Positions 46,140 to 55,984 are shown, counted from the stretch's first letter. The stretch is 64,000 bases of DNA from JAFGCL01 sp964492335 (GCA_964492335.1 CAZBJX010000002.1:1-64000); one strand, 5' to 3'. The notes: generated by a model not told the origin, from the sequence alone. Numbers and translations are program-made.

Positions 46140-49100
46140 TCAGCCCTCGAACTTGAAGTTGCGCTCGCTGATCACCTGGCCGCAGGCCTTGACCACCTTG
46201 GGATCGTAGAGCGTCCCCTCGCCCCGGGTCAGCTCGTCCAGCGCCTTCTGCAGCCCCAGGGCCGGGCGGTAGGGGCGGTGAGAAGACATGGCCTCCACCA
46301 CGTCGGCGACGGCCAGGACCCTGGTCTCCAGCAGGATTTCCTCCCCCTTGATCCCGAAGGGGTAGCCGGTCCCGTTCAGCCTCTCGTGGTGCTGGACCAC
46401 GATGCGGGCGATGGGCCACTCGAACTCCACATTGGCTAGAATCTCGAAGCCCACCCTGGGATGGGCCTTGATCATGGAGAACTCGATCTCGGAGAGCTTG
46501 CCGGGCTTGCTGAGTATCTCGGTGGGCACGGCGATCTTGCCGATGTCGTGAAGCAGGCCGGCGACGCGTATGCCGTCGATCTGCCGCTGGTCCAGCCCCA
46601 TCTCCCTGGCTATGGCGCAGGCCAGCTGGGTCACCCTCTTCTGGTGGCCGGTGGTGTAGGGGTCGCGGGTCTCCATGGTGTAGGAGATGGCCTGGATGGC
46701 GGCCTCCATGGTCTTCTCCACCTTCCTCAGGCTGCTCTCCAGGTCCCGCTCCACCTTCTTGCGGCGGGTGATGTCCCGCCCGATGCCGCGGTACCCGAGC
46801 AGGCCGCCGTCATCGGAGAAGAAGGGAACGCCGCTGGTCTCCGTGACCACCACCCGGCCGTCCTTGTGCAGCCGGGGGCTCTCCACGAAGGAGAAGGGCT
46901 CGCTGCCGGCGGCGGCGGACCGGAAGGTGGCGGCGAAGTGGGGGCCTTCGCCGGCCGGCATGAGGTCGAAGATGCTTCTGCCGATGATCTCGCTCGCCTC
47001 GTAGCCCAGCGCCGCGCTCACCTGGGGGCTGACATAGGTGTAGGTGCCGCCGGGGTCCGTCTCCCACACCCAGTCGCTGGTGGCCTCCACCAGGTTGCGG
47101 AAGCGCTCCTCGCTGCTCCTGAGGGCCTCATCGGCCCTCTTGCGCCCGGTGATGTCGCGCATGACCCCGAAGACCTCGGCCGGCCGCCCGCCGGCGTCCA
47201 GGACCATGGTCTCCGACACCTCGACCCAGACCAGGGCCCCGTCCTTCCTGACGAGCTCGATCTCCAGCTGGGCGGCCAGGGAAGCGGGGGCCGGGCCGTC
47301 TGCCTCCCGCGGCTGCGCGTTGGAGAAGGCCGACATGGCCCTGGAGTAGGAGGCGGGGGAGACCACCTCCCTCGCCCTCAGGGAGACCACCTCCTCGACC
47401 GTGTAGCCCAGCAGGCGGGTGATGGACGGGCTGAAGAAGCTCTTCCCGGTCTTCATGTTCAGCGACCAGATGATGTCCGACACGTTGTCCGCCAGCATCC
47501 GGTAGCGGCTCTCGCTCGCCCGGAGGGCGTCTTCCGCCTCCTTCTCTGCGGTCACGTCCAGCACGGAGAGCAGTATGGACAAACGGCACACGTACTCGAA
47601 GACGCTGGCCATGGCGGTGACCCACACGGTCCGGCCATCCACGGTCCTGGCCCGGAAGGTGCCCGAGGTGTACGAGCCGGGGCTGACCAGCACCTTGACC
47701 AGCCCGGCGATGACCGCGTCCAGGTCGTCCGGCAGGACCAGGTCCAGGAACTCCGTGCCCTGCATGGCTGCGCCCGAGTCGAACCCGAGCATCCTGGCCA
47801 TGGACTCACTGGCCAGCACCGTCTTCATCGTCTCCAGGTCGATGACCTGCAGGCCCATGAGGGAGTGGTCAAACAGGTTCCGGTAGTTGGCTTCACTGGC
47901 AGCCAGGGCCTCCTCCGTCTTCTTGCGCTCGGTGATGTCCCGGGCCATGTGGACGGAGCCTGCCACCTGGTGGCTGCTGTTGAATAGCGGCGAGGCGGAC
48001 ACCTGCAGGTACCTGCCCAGCCGGGGCTCCCATATCTCCTCGGAGCAGGGCCTGCCCAGGGACAGGCACCGCTGGTGAGGGCAGCCCGGCCAGGGGGCGC
48101 TGGTGCCGTGGACCAGCTCGTAGCAGTGCCGGCCGCTGATCTCGCCCTGCTTCAATCCCAGGGCTTCGGCGAAGGCCCTGTTGGCCCTGACGATGTGGCC
48201 GTCCCGGTCGTGGACCGATATCATGTCGGCCGCCGAGTCAAAGGTCTCCTGCCATTCCTGCGCCGCCAGCCGGGCCTCTTCTTCCGCCATGCGGCGCTCC
48301 GTCACATCGCGGGAGATGCCGTAGACCCCGGCCAGGCGCCCGTTCCTGTCCCTGATGCCGCTGGCCAGGTTCTCCAGCCAGACGGAAGAGCCGTCCCTGC
48401 GGTAGAACTCCGCCTCCGTCCGGGCCACCGCCTCCCGGTTGCCCGGGCCCTCCGTGTCCAGCCCCAGCTGCCCGGCCATGGCCGCCCGGAGATGCTCCCA
48501 GGATGCCGGGGAGAGGAAGTCCCCCATCGGGTGCCCGGTGACCTCTGCCGGCGTGCGGCCGAGGATCCTTCCCACGGACGGGCTGATGTAGGTGATGCGG
48601 AATCCCGGATCGGCGGTCCAGATGATGTCATTGGTCTTCTCGGCCAGCTCCCGGTACTTCTGCTCGCTCTGCCGCAGGGCCTCTTCGTCGCGCTTGCGCT
48701 CGGTGACATCCTGTATGACGGTCAGCAGGGCCGGCTTCCCCTGCCAGGTGAAGGGGACGTGACGGGCCAGCCCCCAGGCCTCCTCCCCGGCTTTGCTGTA
48801 CCCCTTCAGGGGCCTGCCGGGGGCGGTGGGCGCCCCGTCCAGCACCCGCGGGTAGCCCTGCCGGACCGCCTCTCGATGGTCGGGATGGACCACATCGAGG
48901 ATGGACATCCCGACGACGCTCCGGCCGGAGGCGCTGGTCATCTCCTCCAGGCGGCGGTTGACGAAGACGATCTGCCAGTCCTGGGTGATGAGGATCAGCT
49001 CGCCGGACGTATTCAGGAGCTCGATCTGCCGCTCCTGGGCCTGGCGCAGGGCGATCTGCGCGCGCTTCTGGGCGGTGATGTCCCGGAACGCGGCCAGCAG

Positions 49101-49433
49101 CATGGTGCAGCCGTTGGCAGACAGGGCCACGCCGCGGGCCAGCATCCAGACCTCCCGGCCCTTCCTGTCCCGGGCCCTGACTTCGACCCCCTCCCCGGAG
49201 GCCTGGCCGGCGGCCAGGTTATTGAAGTAAACGCGGGCCCGCCGCCGGTCCTTCTCGAGGATACTGGCCAGTGGCTCCACCCCGATCATCGCTTCGGGCG
49301 AGTCGAAGCCCATAATGGCGGCGGCCGCCCTGTTGGCCCGAGTGATGGTGCGGGAATGCGGTTCAATCACAACTACGCCGTCGAAGACGGTGTCGAAAGC
49401 TGCGCTGTGGGCGTGAAGGTCCGGGTCCTGCAT
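46140..49433 (-). CDS. Seven-PAS HD-GYP cyclic-di-GMP phosphodiesterase candidate
   Basis: About 1097 aa without membrane helices. Seven PAS units in a row, most ending with a DITxRK/DVTERK-type linker, precede an HD-GYP domain: HD at 962-963 (GLLHDIGK), HHERLNGTGYP with GYP at 1023-1025, and VADVVEAMSSHRPYRPA. HD-GYP proteins usually hydrolyse c-di-GMP. PAS 4 carries several cysteines (CYELVHG...GCPHQRC), a pattern seen in redox or metal-binding PAS. I placed the start at ATG 49433 because the longer frame from TTG 49520 runs through the promoter. Confidence 0.9.
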   Translation of the reverse strand: MQDPDLHAHSAAFDTVFDGVVVIEPHSRTITRANRAAAAIMGFDSPEAMIGVEPLASILEKDRRRARVYFNNLAAGQASGEGVEVRARDRKGREVWMLARGVALSANGCTMLLAAFRDITAQKRAQIALRQAQERQIELLNTSGELILITQDWQIVFVNRRLEEMTSASGRSVVGMSILDVVHPDHREAVRQGYPRVLDGAPTAPGRPLKGYSKAGEEAWGLARHVPFTWQGKPALLTVIQDVTERKRDEEALRQSEQKYRELAEKTNDIIWTADPGFRITYISPSVGRILGRTPAEVTGHPMGDFLSPASWEHLRAAMAGQLGLDTEGPGNREAVARTEAEFYRRDGSSVWLENLASGIRDRNGRLAGVYGISRDVTERRMAEEEARLAAQEWQETFDSAADMISVHDRDGHIVRANRAFAEALGLKQGEISGRHCYELVHGTSAPWPGCPHQRCLSLGRPCSEEIWEPRLGRYLQVSASPLFNSSHQVAGSVHMARDITERKKTEEALAASEANYRNLFDHSLMGLQVIDLETMKTVLASESMARMLGFDSGAAMQGTEFLDLVLPDDLDAVIAGLVKVLVSPGSYTSGTFRARTVDGRTVWVTAMASVFEYVCRLSILLSVLDVTAEKEAEDALRASESRYRMLADNVSDIIWSLNMKTGKSFFSPSITRLLGYTVEEVVSLRAREVVSPASYSRAMSAFSNAQPREADGPAPASLAAQLEIELVRKDGALVWVEVSETMVLDAGGRPAEVFGVMRDITGRKRADEALRSSEERFRNLVEATSDWVWETDPGGTYTYVSPQVSAALGYEASEIIGRSIFDLMPAGEGPHFAATFRSAAAGSEPFSFVESPRLHKDGRVVVTETSGVPFFSDDGGLLGYRGIGRDITRRKKVERDLESSLRKVEKTMEAAIQAISYTMETRDPYTTGHQKRVTQLACAIAREMGLDQRQIDGIRVAGLLHDIGKIAVPTEILSKPGKLSEIEFSMIKAHPRVGFEILANVEFEWPIARIVVQHHERLNGTGYPFGIKGEEILLETRVLAVADVVEAMSSHRPYRPALGLQKALDELTRGEGTLYDPKVVKACGQVISERNFKFEG

Positions 49434-49491
49434 GATGGTCTGCCCCCGCCCTGACGGCGATCCCCATAACGGCGATATAACAGCACCTCCG

Positions 49492-49520
49492 TACATACCA
49501 TAGAGGGTCACTCCTGTCAA
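49492..49520 (-). promoter_or_regulatory. HD-GYP gene promoter
   Basis: On the - strand TTGACA (49520-49515), 17 bases, TATGTA (49497-49492). The predicted start leaves a leader of about 50 bases to ATG 49433. Confidence 0.65.
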
Positions 49521-49651
49521 TAGGCGCGGAGGAGCCGTTGTGCCGGATGGGTCGTGCTCGAATCATGCTCCGGCCGCGGCATCGAGAAAAACCTTGCAGG
49601 AATGTCACAGCGGCCGGCGGCAGGGGGCGCGGGGGTGGCGGGCTGGGGCTG

Positions 49652-49685
49652 CCGGCAGGCGGCGGTTCCGTCCGCCGGCTGCCGG
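49652..49685. repeat. Inverted repeat in divergent region
   Basis: Arms 49652-49665 and 49672-49685 match over 14 positions with one mismatch; the loop is TTCCGT. Could be an RNA hairpin or a protein-binding site. Confidence 0.5.
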
Positions 49686-49813
49686 ACCGATTGCCGGATG
49701 TGACGGGACCCCCGATGGTTGAGATCGTCCTGTGACCCCGCGGGGGTGCAGGGTGACCGGCCTGTGAATACGCCGGCCTAGAATGGGCGTACGGATTCGA
49801 AGGCGGTGTGACT

Positions 49814-51847
49814 ATGCCCTTGATAGCAGGCAGGCGTATCAGGATGGGTCTGACCCTCAAGCTTCTGGCCGTGGCCGGCCTGGGCACCGTAATGGTGTAC
49901 TTCTTCCTTGTGGCGTACGTGTTTCCCCGCGTTGACAGCAGCATCATGAGGGAGAGGGAGGGGCGGGCGCACCAGCAGGCGCAGGCGGTCTGGGGAGTGC
50001 TGGAGTACAACCACAGCCGGGAGGCCGCCGGCCTGGTGACCAGGGCCGAGGCCCAGGCGCGGGCGCTGGACGAGATTGGCAGCCTCGGCGCGGGGTCTGA
50101 AGTGCTGGACGAGGCCTGGGTGTATGACGGGCAGCCGGTCTTGCTGGCGGCCACCTCCCTGGCTGACCGGGTGGGCTCGGAGGTGGGGCACATCAGGGAT
50201 GCCGGGGGCCGGGCCGTCTTCACGGACATGGCCAGCATCTCGGCGGGCGGAGGAGAGGGGGTCTACCGGTACTCGTGGGATGACGGCTCCGAGGCGGGGG
50301 CGGTGGCCACGGTGGCCTATGTCAAGGGCTTCGAGCCCTGGGGCTGGACGGTCAGTGTCGGCACCTCCGTCCACGGCCTGGGCGCGCTGGCCAGCGGCTG
50401 GCGGTGGAGCATCGGATGGCTGGTGGCAGGGGTGTCCCTCCTATCGCTGGCGGTCTCCTACCTCGTGGCCAGGTCCATCGTGGTGGCCCCCCTGTCGTCC
50501 CTGAAGAGCGTGTCGCAGGCCCTGGCGGCGGGGGATGTGGACCAGCAGGTCCGGATAGGATCGGACGATGAGCTGGGCGACATGGCCGGGTCCTATGCGG
50601 GGGTCATCGAGTACATGAGGGAGATGGCTGAAGTGACCGCCAGGATCGCCGACGGGGACCTCACCGTGACTGTACGGCCCCGTTCTGAGAAGGATGCGCT
50701 GGGGCAGTCCTTCTCCCGGCTGGTCGGCCGGCAGCGCGAGGTGATCGGCGGCATGAAGAGCGCGGCTGCCGAAGTGGCGGAGGCCAGCGAGCACCTCAGC
50801 CTGGCTTCCGAGCAGACGGCGAGGGTGACCCAGCAGATCGCCGCCACCATCCACCAGGTGGCCCAGGGGTCCGGTGAGCAGTCGACCTGTCTGCAGGAGA
50901 TCGTGGCCAGTGAAGGCCGCCTGGCGGAGGCCATCGGGTTGATGGCCGGCGGGTCACACGAGCAGGCGGCCGGCGCTGAAGAGGCGGCCCGCCTGGTCCG
51001 CCAGGTGTCGGTGTCGGCCACCCAGATGTGGGAGAGCGCCCGGGCCGGGACCGACGCGTGGAAGAGCACGGCGAAGTCGGCGGAAGAAGGGGCCCGCACC
51101 ACGTGCGAGACAGTGGAGGGCATGAAGAGGATCAAAGAGGCCATCGACCGGGTGTCGCAGCGGGTGGCGGACCTGGGAGAGCGCTCCAGCGAGATCGGCA
51201 GCATCGTGGCCACCATCGACGACATCGCCGCCCAGACCAACCTGCTGGCCCTCAATGCGGCCATAGAGGCCGCCAGGGCCGGGGAGCAGGGAAGGGGCTT
51301 CGCCGTGGTGGCCGACGAAGTGCGCAAGCTGGCGGAGCGGTCGTCGGTGGCCACGAAGGAGATCGGGGCCCTCATCGGTGGCATACAGAGCGGCGTGACG
51401 GATGCCGTCACGGCCATGGAGCAGGGGAGCCAGGAGGTGGAGTCCGGGTACAGCCTGGCCAGGGAAGCCGGCAGGGCCCTCGATGACATCCTGGAGAGCT
51501 CGCAGGCGGTGGGCAAGCAGGTGAACCAGATGGCGTCCGCGGCCGAGGAGCTCAACGCCCTGAGCAAGGACATGGTGGGCATCATTGGGCAGATCAGCAG
51601 GACCATAGAGGAGAACGCGGCCGCCGCGGAAGCCATGGCGGCCAACTCGGCCAGAGTGACCAGCTCCATCCAGAGCGTGGGCTGCGTGGCCGAGGAGAAC
51701 AGCGCCTCCGCCGAGGAAGTGTCGGCGTCGGTAGAGGAGATGTCAGCCTCCGCGGAAGAGGCGCTGGCCTCCGCCGTGGGCCTGGCCCAGATGGCGACGG
51801 AGCTCAAGGGGGCGGTGGCGGCGTTCAAGACCGGCGACGGGGATTGA
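49814..51847 (+). CDS. Methyl-accepting chemotaxis protein
   Basis: 677 aa transmembrane receptor. Helix 1 (about 15-35), an extracytoplasmic single-Cache-like sensor (about 36-190, ending GWTVSVGTSV), helix 2 (about 200-222), HAMP, then the conserved signalling tip region with LLALNAAIEAARAGEQGRGF and VVADEVRKLAERS. ATG 49814 follows AAGGCGG at 7 bases. No che genes are near, so it may serve distant chemotaxis or another signalling output; ligand unknown. Divergent from the HD-GYP gene. Confidence 0.93.
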   Translation: MPLIAGRRIRMGLTLKLLAVAGLGTVMVYFFLVAYVFPRVDSSIMREREGRAHQQAQAVWGVLEYNHSREAAGLVTRAEAQARALDEIGSLGAGSEVLDEAWVYDGQPVLLAATSLADRVGSEVGHIRDAGGRAVFTDMASISAGGGEGVYRYSWDDGSEAGAVATVAYVKGFEPWGWTVSVGTSVHGLGALASGWRWSIGWLVAGVSLLSLAVSYLVARSIVVAPLSSLKSVSQALAAGDVDQQVRIGSDDELGDMAGSYAGVIEYMREMAEVTARIADGDLTVTVRPRSEKDALGQSFSRLVGRQREVIGGMKSAAAEVAEASEHLSLASEQTARVTQQIAATIHQVAQGSGEQSTCLQEIVASEGRLAEAIGLMAGGSHEQAAGAEEAARLVRQVSVSATQMWESARAGTDAWKSTAKSAEEGARTTCETVEGMKRIKEAIDRVSQRVADLGERSSEIGSIVATIDDIAAQTNLLALNAAIEAARAGEQGRGFAVVADEVRKLAERSSVATKEIGALIGGIQSGVTDAVTAMEQGSQEVESGYSLAREAGRALDDILESSQAVGKQVNQMASAAEELNALSKDMVGIIGQISRTIEENAAAAEAMAANSARVTSSIQSVGCVAEENSASAEEVSASVEEMSASAEEALASAVGLAQMATELKGAVAAFKTGDGD

Positions 51848-51892
51848 CCGCGGGCGCACGCTGCCGGCGGTCACCCCGCTCCCCCATGCCTG

Positions 51893-51921
51893 TTGACAGG
51901 CCCACCCTCGTGCTCTAGCAT
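51893..51921 (+). promoter_or_regulatory. MFS gene promoter
   Basis: TTGACA (51893-51898), 17 bases, TAGCAT (51916-51921). A leader of about 100 bases would follow. Confidence 0.65.
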
Positions 51922-52031
51922 GTTGCCATACTACTGGCCCGGGATACTGGCAACCGGGCCCGTCGGCACGACATGACGGCCTCGCCCCTGCCCCTGGACA
52001 AGTCGCGGGAAGCTCACCTCCCGGCCCGGCC

Positions 52032-53213
52032 ATGCGGCTGACCCGGCCCGCGGCCCGATACCGGCCCTTCGCCGTTGTCTGGCTGGCGGTGCTCGTCAGC
52101 CTGGCCGGCATCGGGATGGTGAGCCCGCTGCTGCCCCGTTTCGCTGAAGACATGGGGGCCAGCGGCACCTGGCTGGGGCTCATCTTCTCCGGTTATGCCA
52201 TCACCCAGGTGCCGCTCATGCCGGTGGTGGGCCGGCTGTCGGACCGCTTCGGCAAGAAACTCTTCCTGCTACTGGGGCTGCTGTTGTACGTGGCGGCCGC
52301 TGCCGGCTACCTGTGGGCCCCCGGGTACCGGGAGCTGTTCTGCTTTCGGCTCCTCAGCGGGGCGGGGGCGGCCATGGTGGTGCCCACCGCCTACGCCTAC
52401 GTGGGAGACCTGACGCCCCGGGGCCGCGAGGGGCGCTACATGGGGGTCTTCAACATCGCCATGGTGGCCGGCTACGGCCTCGGGCCCACCCTGGGCGGCC
52501 TCATCTATGATGGCTACGGAATGGCGGCCACTTTCACCAGTATGTGCATCATGAGCGGGGCCGGCTTCCTGGTGGTCCTGCTCTTCCTGCCCCACGGAGC
52601 GTCGCCGGGGGGCGCCGCTCCCTCCGATGGGCCTTCGCCGGGGCCCCGGGCCCTGGTCCGGGACTCCACCATGCGGGCGCTGGTGGTCTACATGGCGGCC
52701 TGGGGGCTGGCCTACGGGGCGGTCAGCACCTTCCTCCCGGTCTTCCTGACCGAGGTCCGCGGCGCCACGCTGGCCCAGGTGGGGATCGTACTGTCGGTCC
52801 GCTCCGTTCTCAACGGCACCTTGAACTACCCCTACGGGCGGCTGGCGGACCGGGTGAGCCGCCCTGCCCTGGTGACCGCCGGGCTGGCGGCCATGGCCGT
52901 CGGCGTCTGCCTGATTCCCCGGGCGGGAGGCTTCGCCGGCATGGTGGTGCTTTTCGCGGCCATGGGGATGCTGGAGACGGTGGCCATGCCGGCCGCCAAC
53001 GCCATGACCGTGGAAACCGGGCGCAGGCTGGGCATGGGGTCGGTGATGTCCCTCTACAACATGTCCAACTCGGTGGCGGTCATCGCGGGGGCCATGGCCG
53101 GCGCCGGGATCGAGGGCTCCATGGGCATCACCTGGGTGTTCCCGGCCGCCGCGGGGGCCGTGTTGCTGGGGGCGGCCGGATTCAATCTGCTGGCCCGCCG
53201 CACGGTACCGTGA
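52032..53213 (+). CDS. MFS transporter (DHA1-like)
   Basis: 393 aa, about twelve membrane helices. The loop 2-3 motif GRLSDRFGKK and the loop 8-9 relative YGRLADRVSRPAL are typical of drug:proton antiporters of the major facilitator family. A charged, Pro/Gly-rich central loop lies near residue 195. Substrate unknown. It has its own promoter; the next gene, a sensor fusion, has a separate one. Confidence 0.88.
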   Translation: MRLTRPAARYRPFAVVWLAVLVSLAGIGMVSPLLPRFAEDMGASGTWLGLIFSGYAITQVPLMPVVGRLSDRFGKKLFLLLGLLLYVAAAAGYLWAPGYRELFCFRLLSGAGAAMVVPTAYAYVGDLTPRGREGRYMGVFNIAMVAGYGLGPTLGGLIYDGYGMAATFTSMCIMSGAGFLVVLLFLPHGASPGGAAPSDGPSPGPRALVRDSTMRALVVYMAAWGLAYGAVSTFLPVFLTEVRGATLAQVGIVLSVRSVLNGTLNYPYGRLADRVSRPALVTAGLAAMAVGVCLIPRAGGFAGMVVLFAAMGMLETVAMPAANAMTVETGRRLGMGSVMSLYNMSNSVAVIAGAMAGAGIEGSMGITWVFPAAAGAVLLGAAGFNLLARRTVP

Positions 53214-53244
53214 CCCGGAGGCCTGCTCCGGCCGGAGGCCCGGC

Positions 53245-53272
53245 TTTACACCTGCAGCCCGTGTAGTATAAT
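53245..53272 (+). promoter_or_regulatory. Kinase-regulator gene promoter
   Basis: TTTACA (53245-53250), 16 bases, TATAAT (53267-53272). A leader of about 45 bases precedes ATG 53324. Confidence 0.65.
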
Positions 53273-53323
53273 AGCGCCACACCGCCGTATCAGAATCATC
53301 CGCCAGCAATCAGGGGGGTACCG

Positions 53324-55984
53324 ATGAGCCGAAGGACCACCGGCCGCAGGGCCGGGCAGACGGGGGGCATGGCGGCTTCCGGCCGCGGGAGGGCACGGGC
53401 GCGTCCCGAAAACGACAGTGAGATGCGCTACCGGCTGCTGGCCGACAACATCGCGGACGTCATCTTCCTGCTCGACATGGACCTCAGGCCGACCTATCTG
53501 AGCCCCTCCGCCGCCCGCCTCGCCGGGGCGAGCGTGGAGGAGCTCATGGCGGGTACCGTCGAGGGGACCCTGACCCCCGCCTCCTTCCGGGCAGCCATGG
53601 CGGCCCTGTCCCAGGCCGCGGCGGACGAGCAGTCCCGGCCCGGCAGCGTTACATCCCGGTCAGCGGAGATGGAGTTCCTGCGCCGCGACGGGTCCGTGGT
53701 GCCCATCGAGGCCACGGCCGGCTACCTTCGGGACGAGGATGGCCGGCCGGTGGGCATCCTGGGCACCGTGCACGAGATCACGGGCAGGCGCAAGGCGGAG
53801 GAGGCGCTGCGGGAGAGCGAGAAGCGCTACCGGCTGCTGGCGGACAATGTCACGGATGTCATCTGCGTCCTGGACAAGGGCTTGAGAGTCACCTACCTCA
53901 GCCCGTCGGTCACCCACCTGCTGGGCTACACCGTGGAGGAGAGCCTGGGGCGGCAGTGGGACCAGTGGATAGAGGAGGCCCTCGAGCCCGGTTCTGCCAG
54001 GATCGCCACCGAGGTCTTCCGGGAGATCGCCGCCAGCATGGAGGTGAGCGCCCCCCGGGACACCTTCAAGTCCTGGACCCTGGAGCTGGAGTTCCGGCGG
54101 AAGGACGGGTCTGCGCTGTGGGCCGAGGGCCGGGTCAGCATTCTGCGCAGCGAGGAAGGGCTCCCCATCGGCTTCGTGGCCGTGGTGCGGGACATCAATG
54201 AACGGCGGCGGGCGCAGGAGCTGTTCCGGACGCTGGCCGACAATTCCCCGATAGCGGTGTACATCGTGCAGGACGGGAAGCTGCAGTTCGTCAACTCCCA
54301 ATTCAAGTACCACGCGGGCGTGGGGGAGGCCGAGCTGCTGGGCTCTGACGCCAGCCGGTTCATCCTGGCTGAGGACAGGGAGACCGCGCGGCAGATGTCG
54401 GAGGCCATGCTGAGGAATGAACGCCTGAACCCCTACGAGTACCGCTTCCTGGGACGCGGGGGGCGCATCAAGTGGGTCATGGAGCAGGTGGCCGCCATCG
54501 CCTACAACGAGCGTCCGGCCACCCTGGGGACCTTCATGGACATCACGGAGCGCAAGCAGGCCGAGGAGACGCTGGTCCGCTCAGAGGCGCAGCTGCGGTT
54601 GCTGTCCCAGCGCATCCTGGAGGTCCAGGAGGAGGAGCGGGCCCGCATCGCCCGCGAGCTCCACGACCAGCTTGGCCAGGAGCTGGTGGCCCTCAAGATA
54701 GAGGCGGTGGTCCTGATGGAGGAGCTGGCAGGCAATCTCCGGCTGTGCGAGCGCGCCCGGGGGGTGCTGGACCTGATAGACAGGCTGGACACTACGGCCC
54801 ACCGCATCGCCGTCAGCATCCGGCCCGAGATACTGGACAAGCTGGGGCTGGTGAAGGCCATCCAGTGGTATGCCGAGGACTTCGAGCGGCGCAGTGGCAT
54901 CTCCTGCCCTGTCGAGGCCCCCAACGACCCCCGGGCGCTGCCCAAGGCCGTGTCCACCTGCGCTTACCGCATCGTGCAGGAAGCCCTGGTCAACGTCTGG
55001 AAGCACTCCCGGGCCTCGCAGGCCAAGATCAAGGTCACCGGCGGGCGCGGTGTGGTCAACGTGTGCGTGTCCGACAACGGAGTGGGGATGGACCTGCGGC
55101 GCCTGTCCGAGGGGACAACGCTGGGCCTGCTGGGCATGCGGGAGCGGGCCGGGCTGGTCGGGGGCAAGGTGAACATCCGGAGCAACCCGGGCGGCGGCCT
55201 CAAGGTGGTGGCCAGCCTGCCCACGGGGCCGGCCAGGCCGGTGACCGGCGTTCCGCCGTCGCCGGGGGCGGGGGGGGCGGCGAGGCATCGGGACAGGGGC
55301 GACATAAGGGTGCTCCTGGTCGACGACCATAGCCTGGTCAGGGCCGGGCTGAGGCGGGTCCTGGAGCAGGCGTCCGATATCCGCATCGTGGCCGAAGCCC
55401 GCGACGGCCGGGAGGCGCTGGACTGCTACCAGGAGGTGGGGCCGGACGTTGTGGTTATGGACATCTCCATGCCGGAGCTGGACGGGATGGAGGCCAGCAG
55501 GCGCCTCCTGTCGACGGACCCTCAGGCCAGAATCCTGATGCTCACCCGGTTCGAAGAGGAGCAGTACGCCATCCGGGCATTGAAGGCCGGCAGCCTGGGG
55601 TATCTGACCAAGGGCTCATCAACCCAGCAGCTTCACCACGCGGTCCGCGCCGTGGCGCGGGGCAAGCGGTTCCTGTCCGATGAAGGCCAGGACGTGGTCA
55701 ACCTCCAGCTCCTGTCGGCCCAGTCGGCGTTCGGGCTGCTGGAGAGCCTGTCCGACCGGGAGTTGCAGGTGCTCTGCCTGCTGGCGCAGGGGCAGGAGCT
55801 GAAGGGAGTGGCCCGGGACCTGGAGCTGTCCGTCAAGACCGTGGAGACCTACCGGTCGCGGGTGCTCCACAAGCTGCGTCTGCGCCACGACGTGGACATC
55901 TGCCAGTTCGCCATTCAGCATGGCCTGATTGACAGCATGCCGAAGAGGTCCGTCCGCCCGGTGGTGGCCCGCGAGCCTACGTAG
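53324..55984 (+). CDS. PAS histidine kinase fused to NarL-type response regulator
   Basis: 886 aa, soluble. Three PAS domains (about 35-150, 165-295, 300-415), a HisKA_3 dimerisation domain with phospho-acceptor His447 in ARELHDQLGQE, a HATPase domain (DNGVGMD, LGLLGMRERA), a Pro/Gly linker, a receiver (acidic pair 667-668, phospho-acceptor Asp713 in VVVMDISMPE) and a LuxR-type HTH (about 805-870, LSDRELQVLCLLAQG). Kinase and its DNA-binding regulator, normally two genes, are one frame. The junction has G8 at 55270-55277, so strain-level frame change or sequencing error must be considered. It likely regulates neighbours or itself. Confidence 0.9.
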   Translation: MSRRTTGRRAGQTGGMAASGRGRARARPENDSEMRYRLLADNIADVIFLLDMDLRPTYLSPSAARLAGASVEELMAGTVEGTLTPASFRAAMAALSQAAADEQSRPGSVTSRSAEMEFLRRDGSVVPIEATAGYLRDEDGRPVGILGTVHEITGRRKAEEALRESEKRYRLLADNVTDVICVLDKGLRVTYLSPSVTHLLGYTVEESLGRQWDQWIEEALEPGSARIATEVFREIAASMEVSAPRDTFKSWTLELEFRRKDGSALWAEGRVSILRSEEGLPIGFVAVVRDINERRRAQELFRTLADNSPIAVYIVQDGKLQFVNSQFKYHAGVGEAELLGSDASRFILAEDRETARQMSEAMLRNERLNPYEYRFLGRGGRIKWVMEQVAAIAYNERPATLGTFMDITERKQAEETLVRSEAQLRLLSQRILEVQEEERARIARELHDQLGQELVALKIEAVVLMEELAGNLRLCERARGVLDLIDRLDTTAHRIAVSIRPEILDKLGLVKAIQWYAEDFERRSGISCPVEAPNDPRALPKAVSTCAYRIVQEALVNVWKHSRASQAKIKVTGGRGVVNVCVSDNGVGMDLRRLSEGTTLGLLGMRERAGLVGGKVNIRSNPGGGLKVVASLPTGPARPVTGVPPSPGAGGAARHRDRGDIRVLLVDDHSLVRAGLRRVLEQASDIRIVAEARDGREALDCYQEVGPDVVVMDISMPELDGMEASRRLLSTDPQARILMLTRFEEEQYAIRALKAGSLGYLTKGSSTQQLHHAVRAVARGKRFLSDEGQDVVNLQLLSAQSAFGLLESLSDRELQVLCLLAQGQELKGVARDLELSVKTVETYRSRVLHKLRLRHDVDICQFAIQHGLIDSMPKRSVRPVVAREPT

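Larger units (their letters stand above)
49434..49813. other. 380-base divergent intergenic region
   Basis: Holds the HD-GYP promoter on the - strand, a 14-bp imperfect hairpin at 49652-49685, and a weak TAGAAT (49779-49784) as a possible -10 for the chemotaxis receptor. No ORF or known riboswitch (including c-di-GMP types) is recognised. Confidence 0.5.

Noticed and set aside
49434..49520. TTG 49520 as the start of the HD-GYP gene
   Set aside because: TTGACA at that place is a -35 followed 17 bases later by TATGTA, and the extra 29 residues show no PAS similarity. ATG 49433 is preferred.
49545..49600. tRNA-like GCTCGAATC stretch
   Set aside because: No cloverleaf or acceptor stem can be drawn around it.
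49521..49813. c-di-GMP riboswitch before the chemotaxis receptor
   Set aside because: The GEMM core and its tetraloop receptor are not visible.
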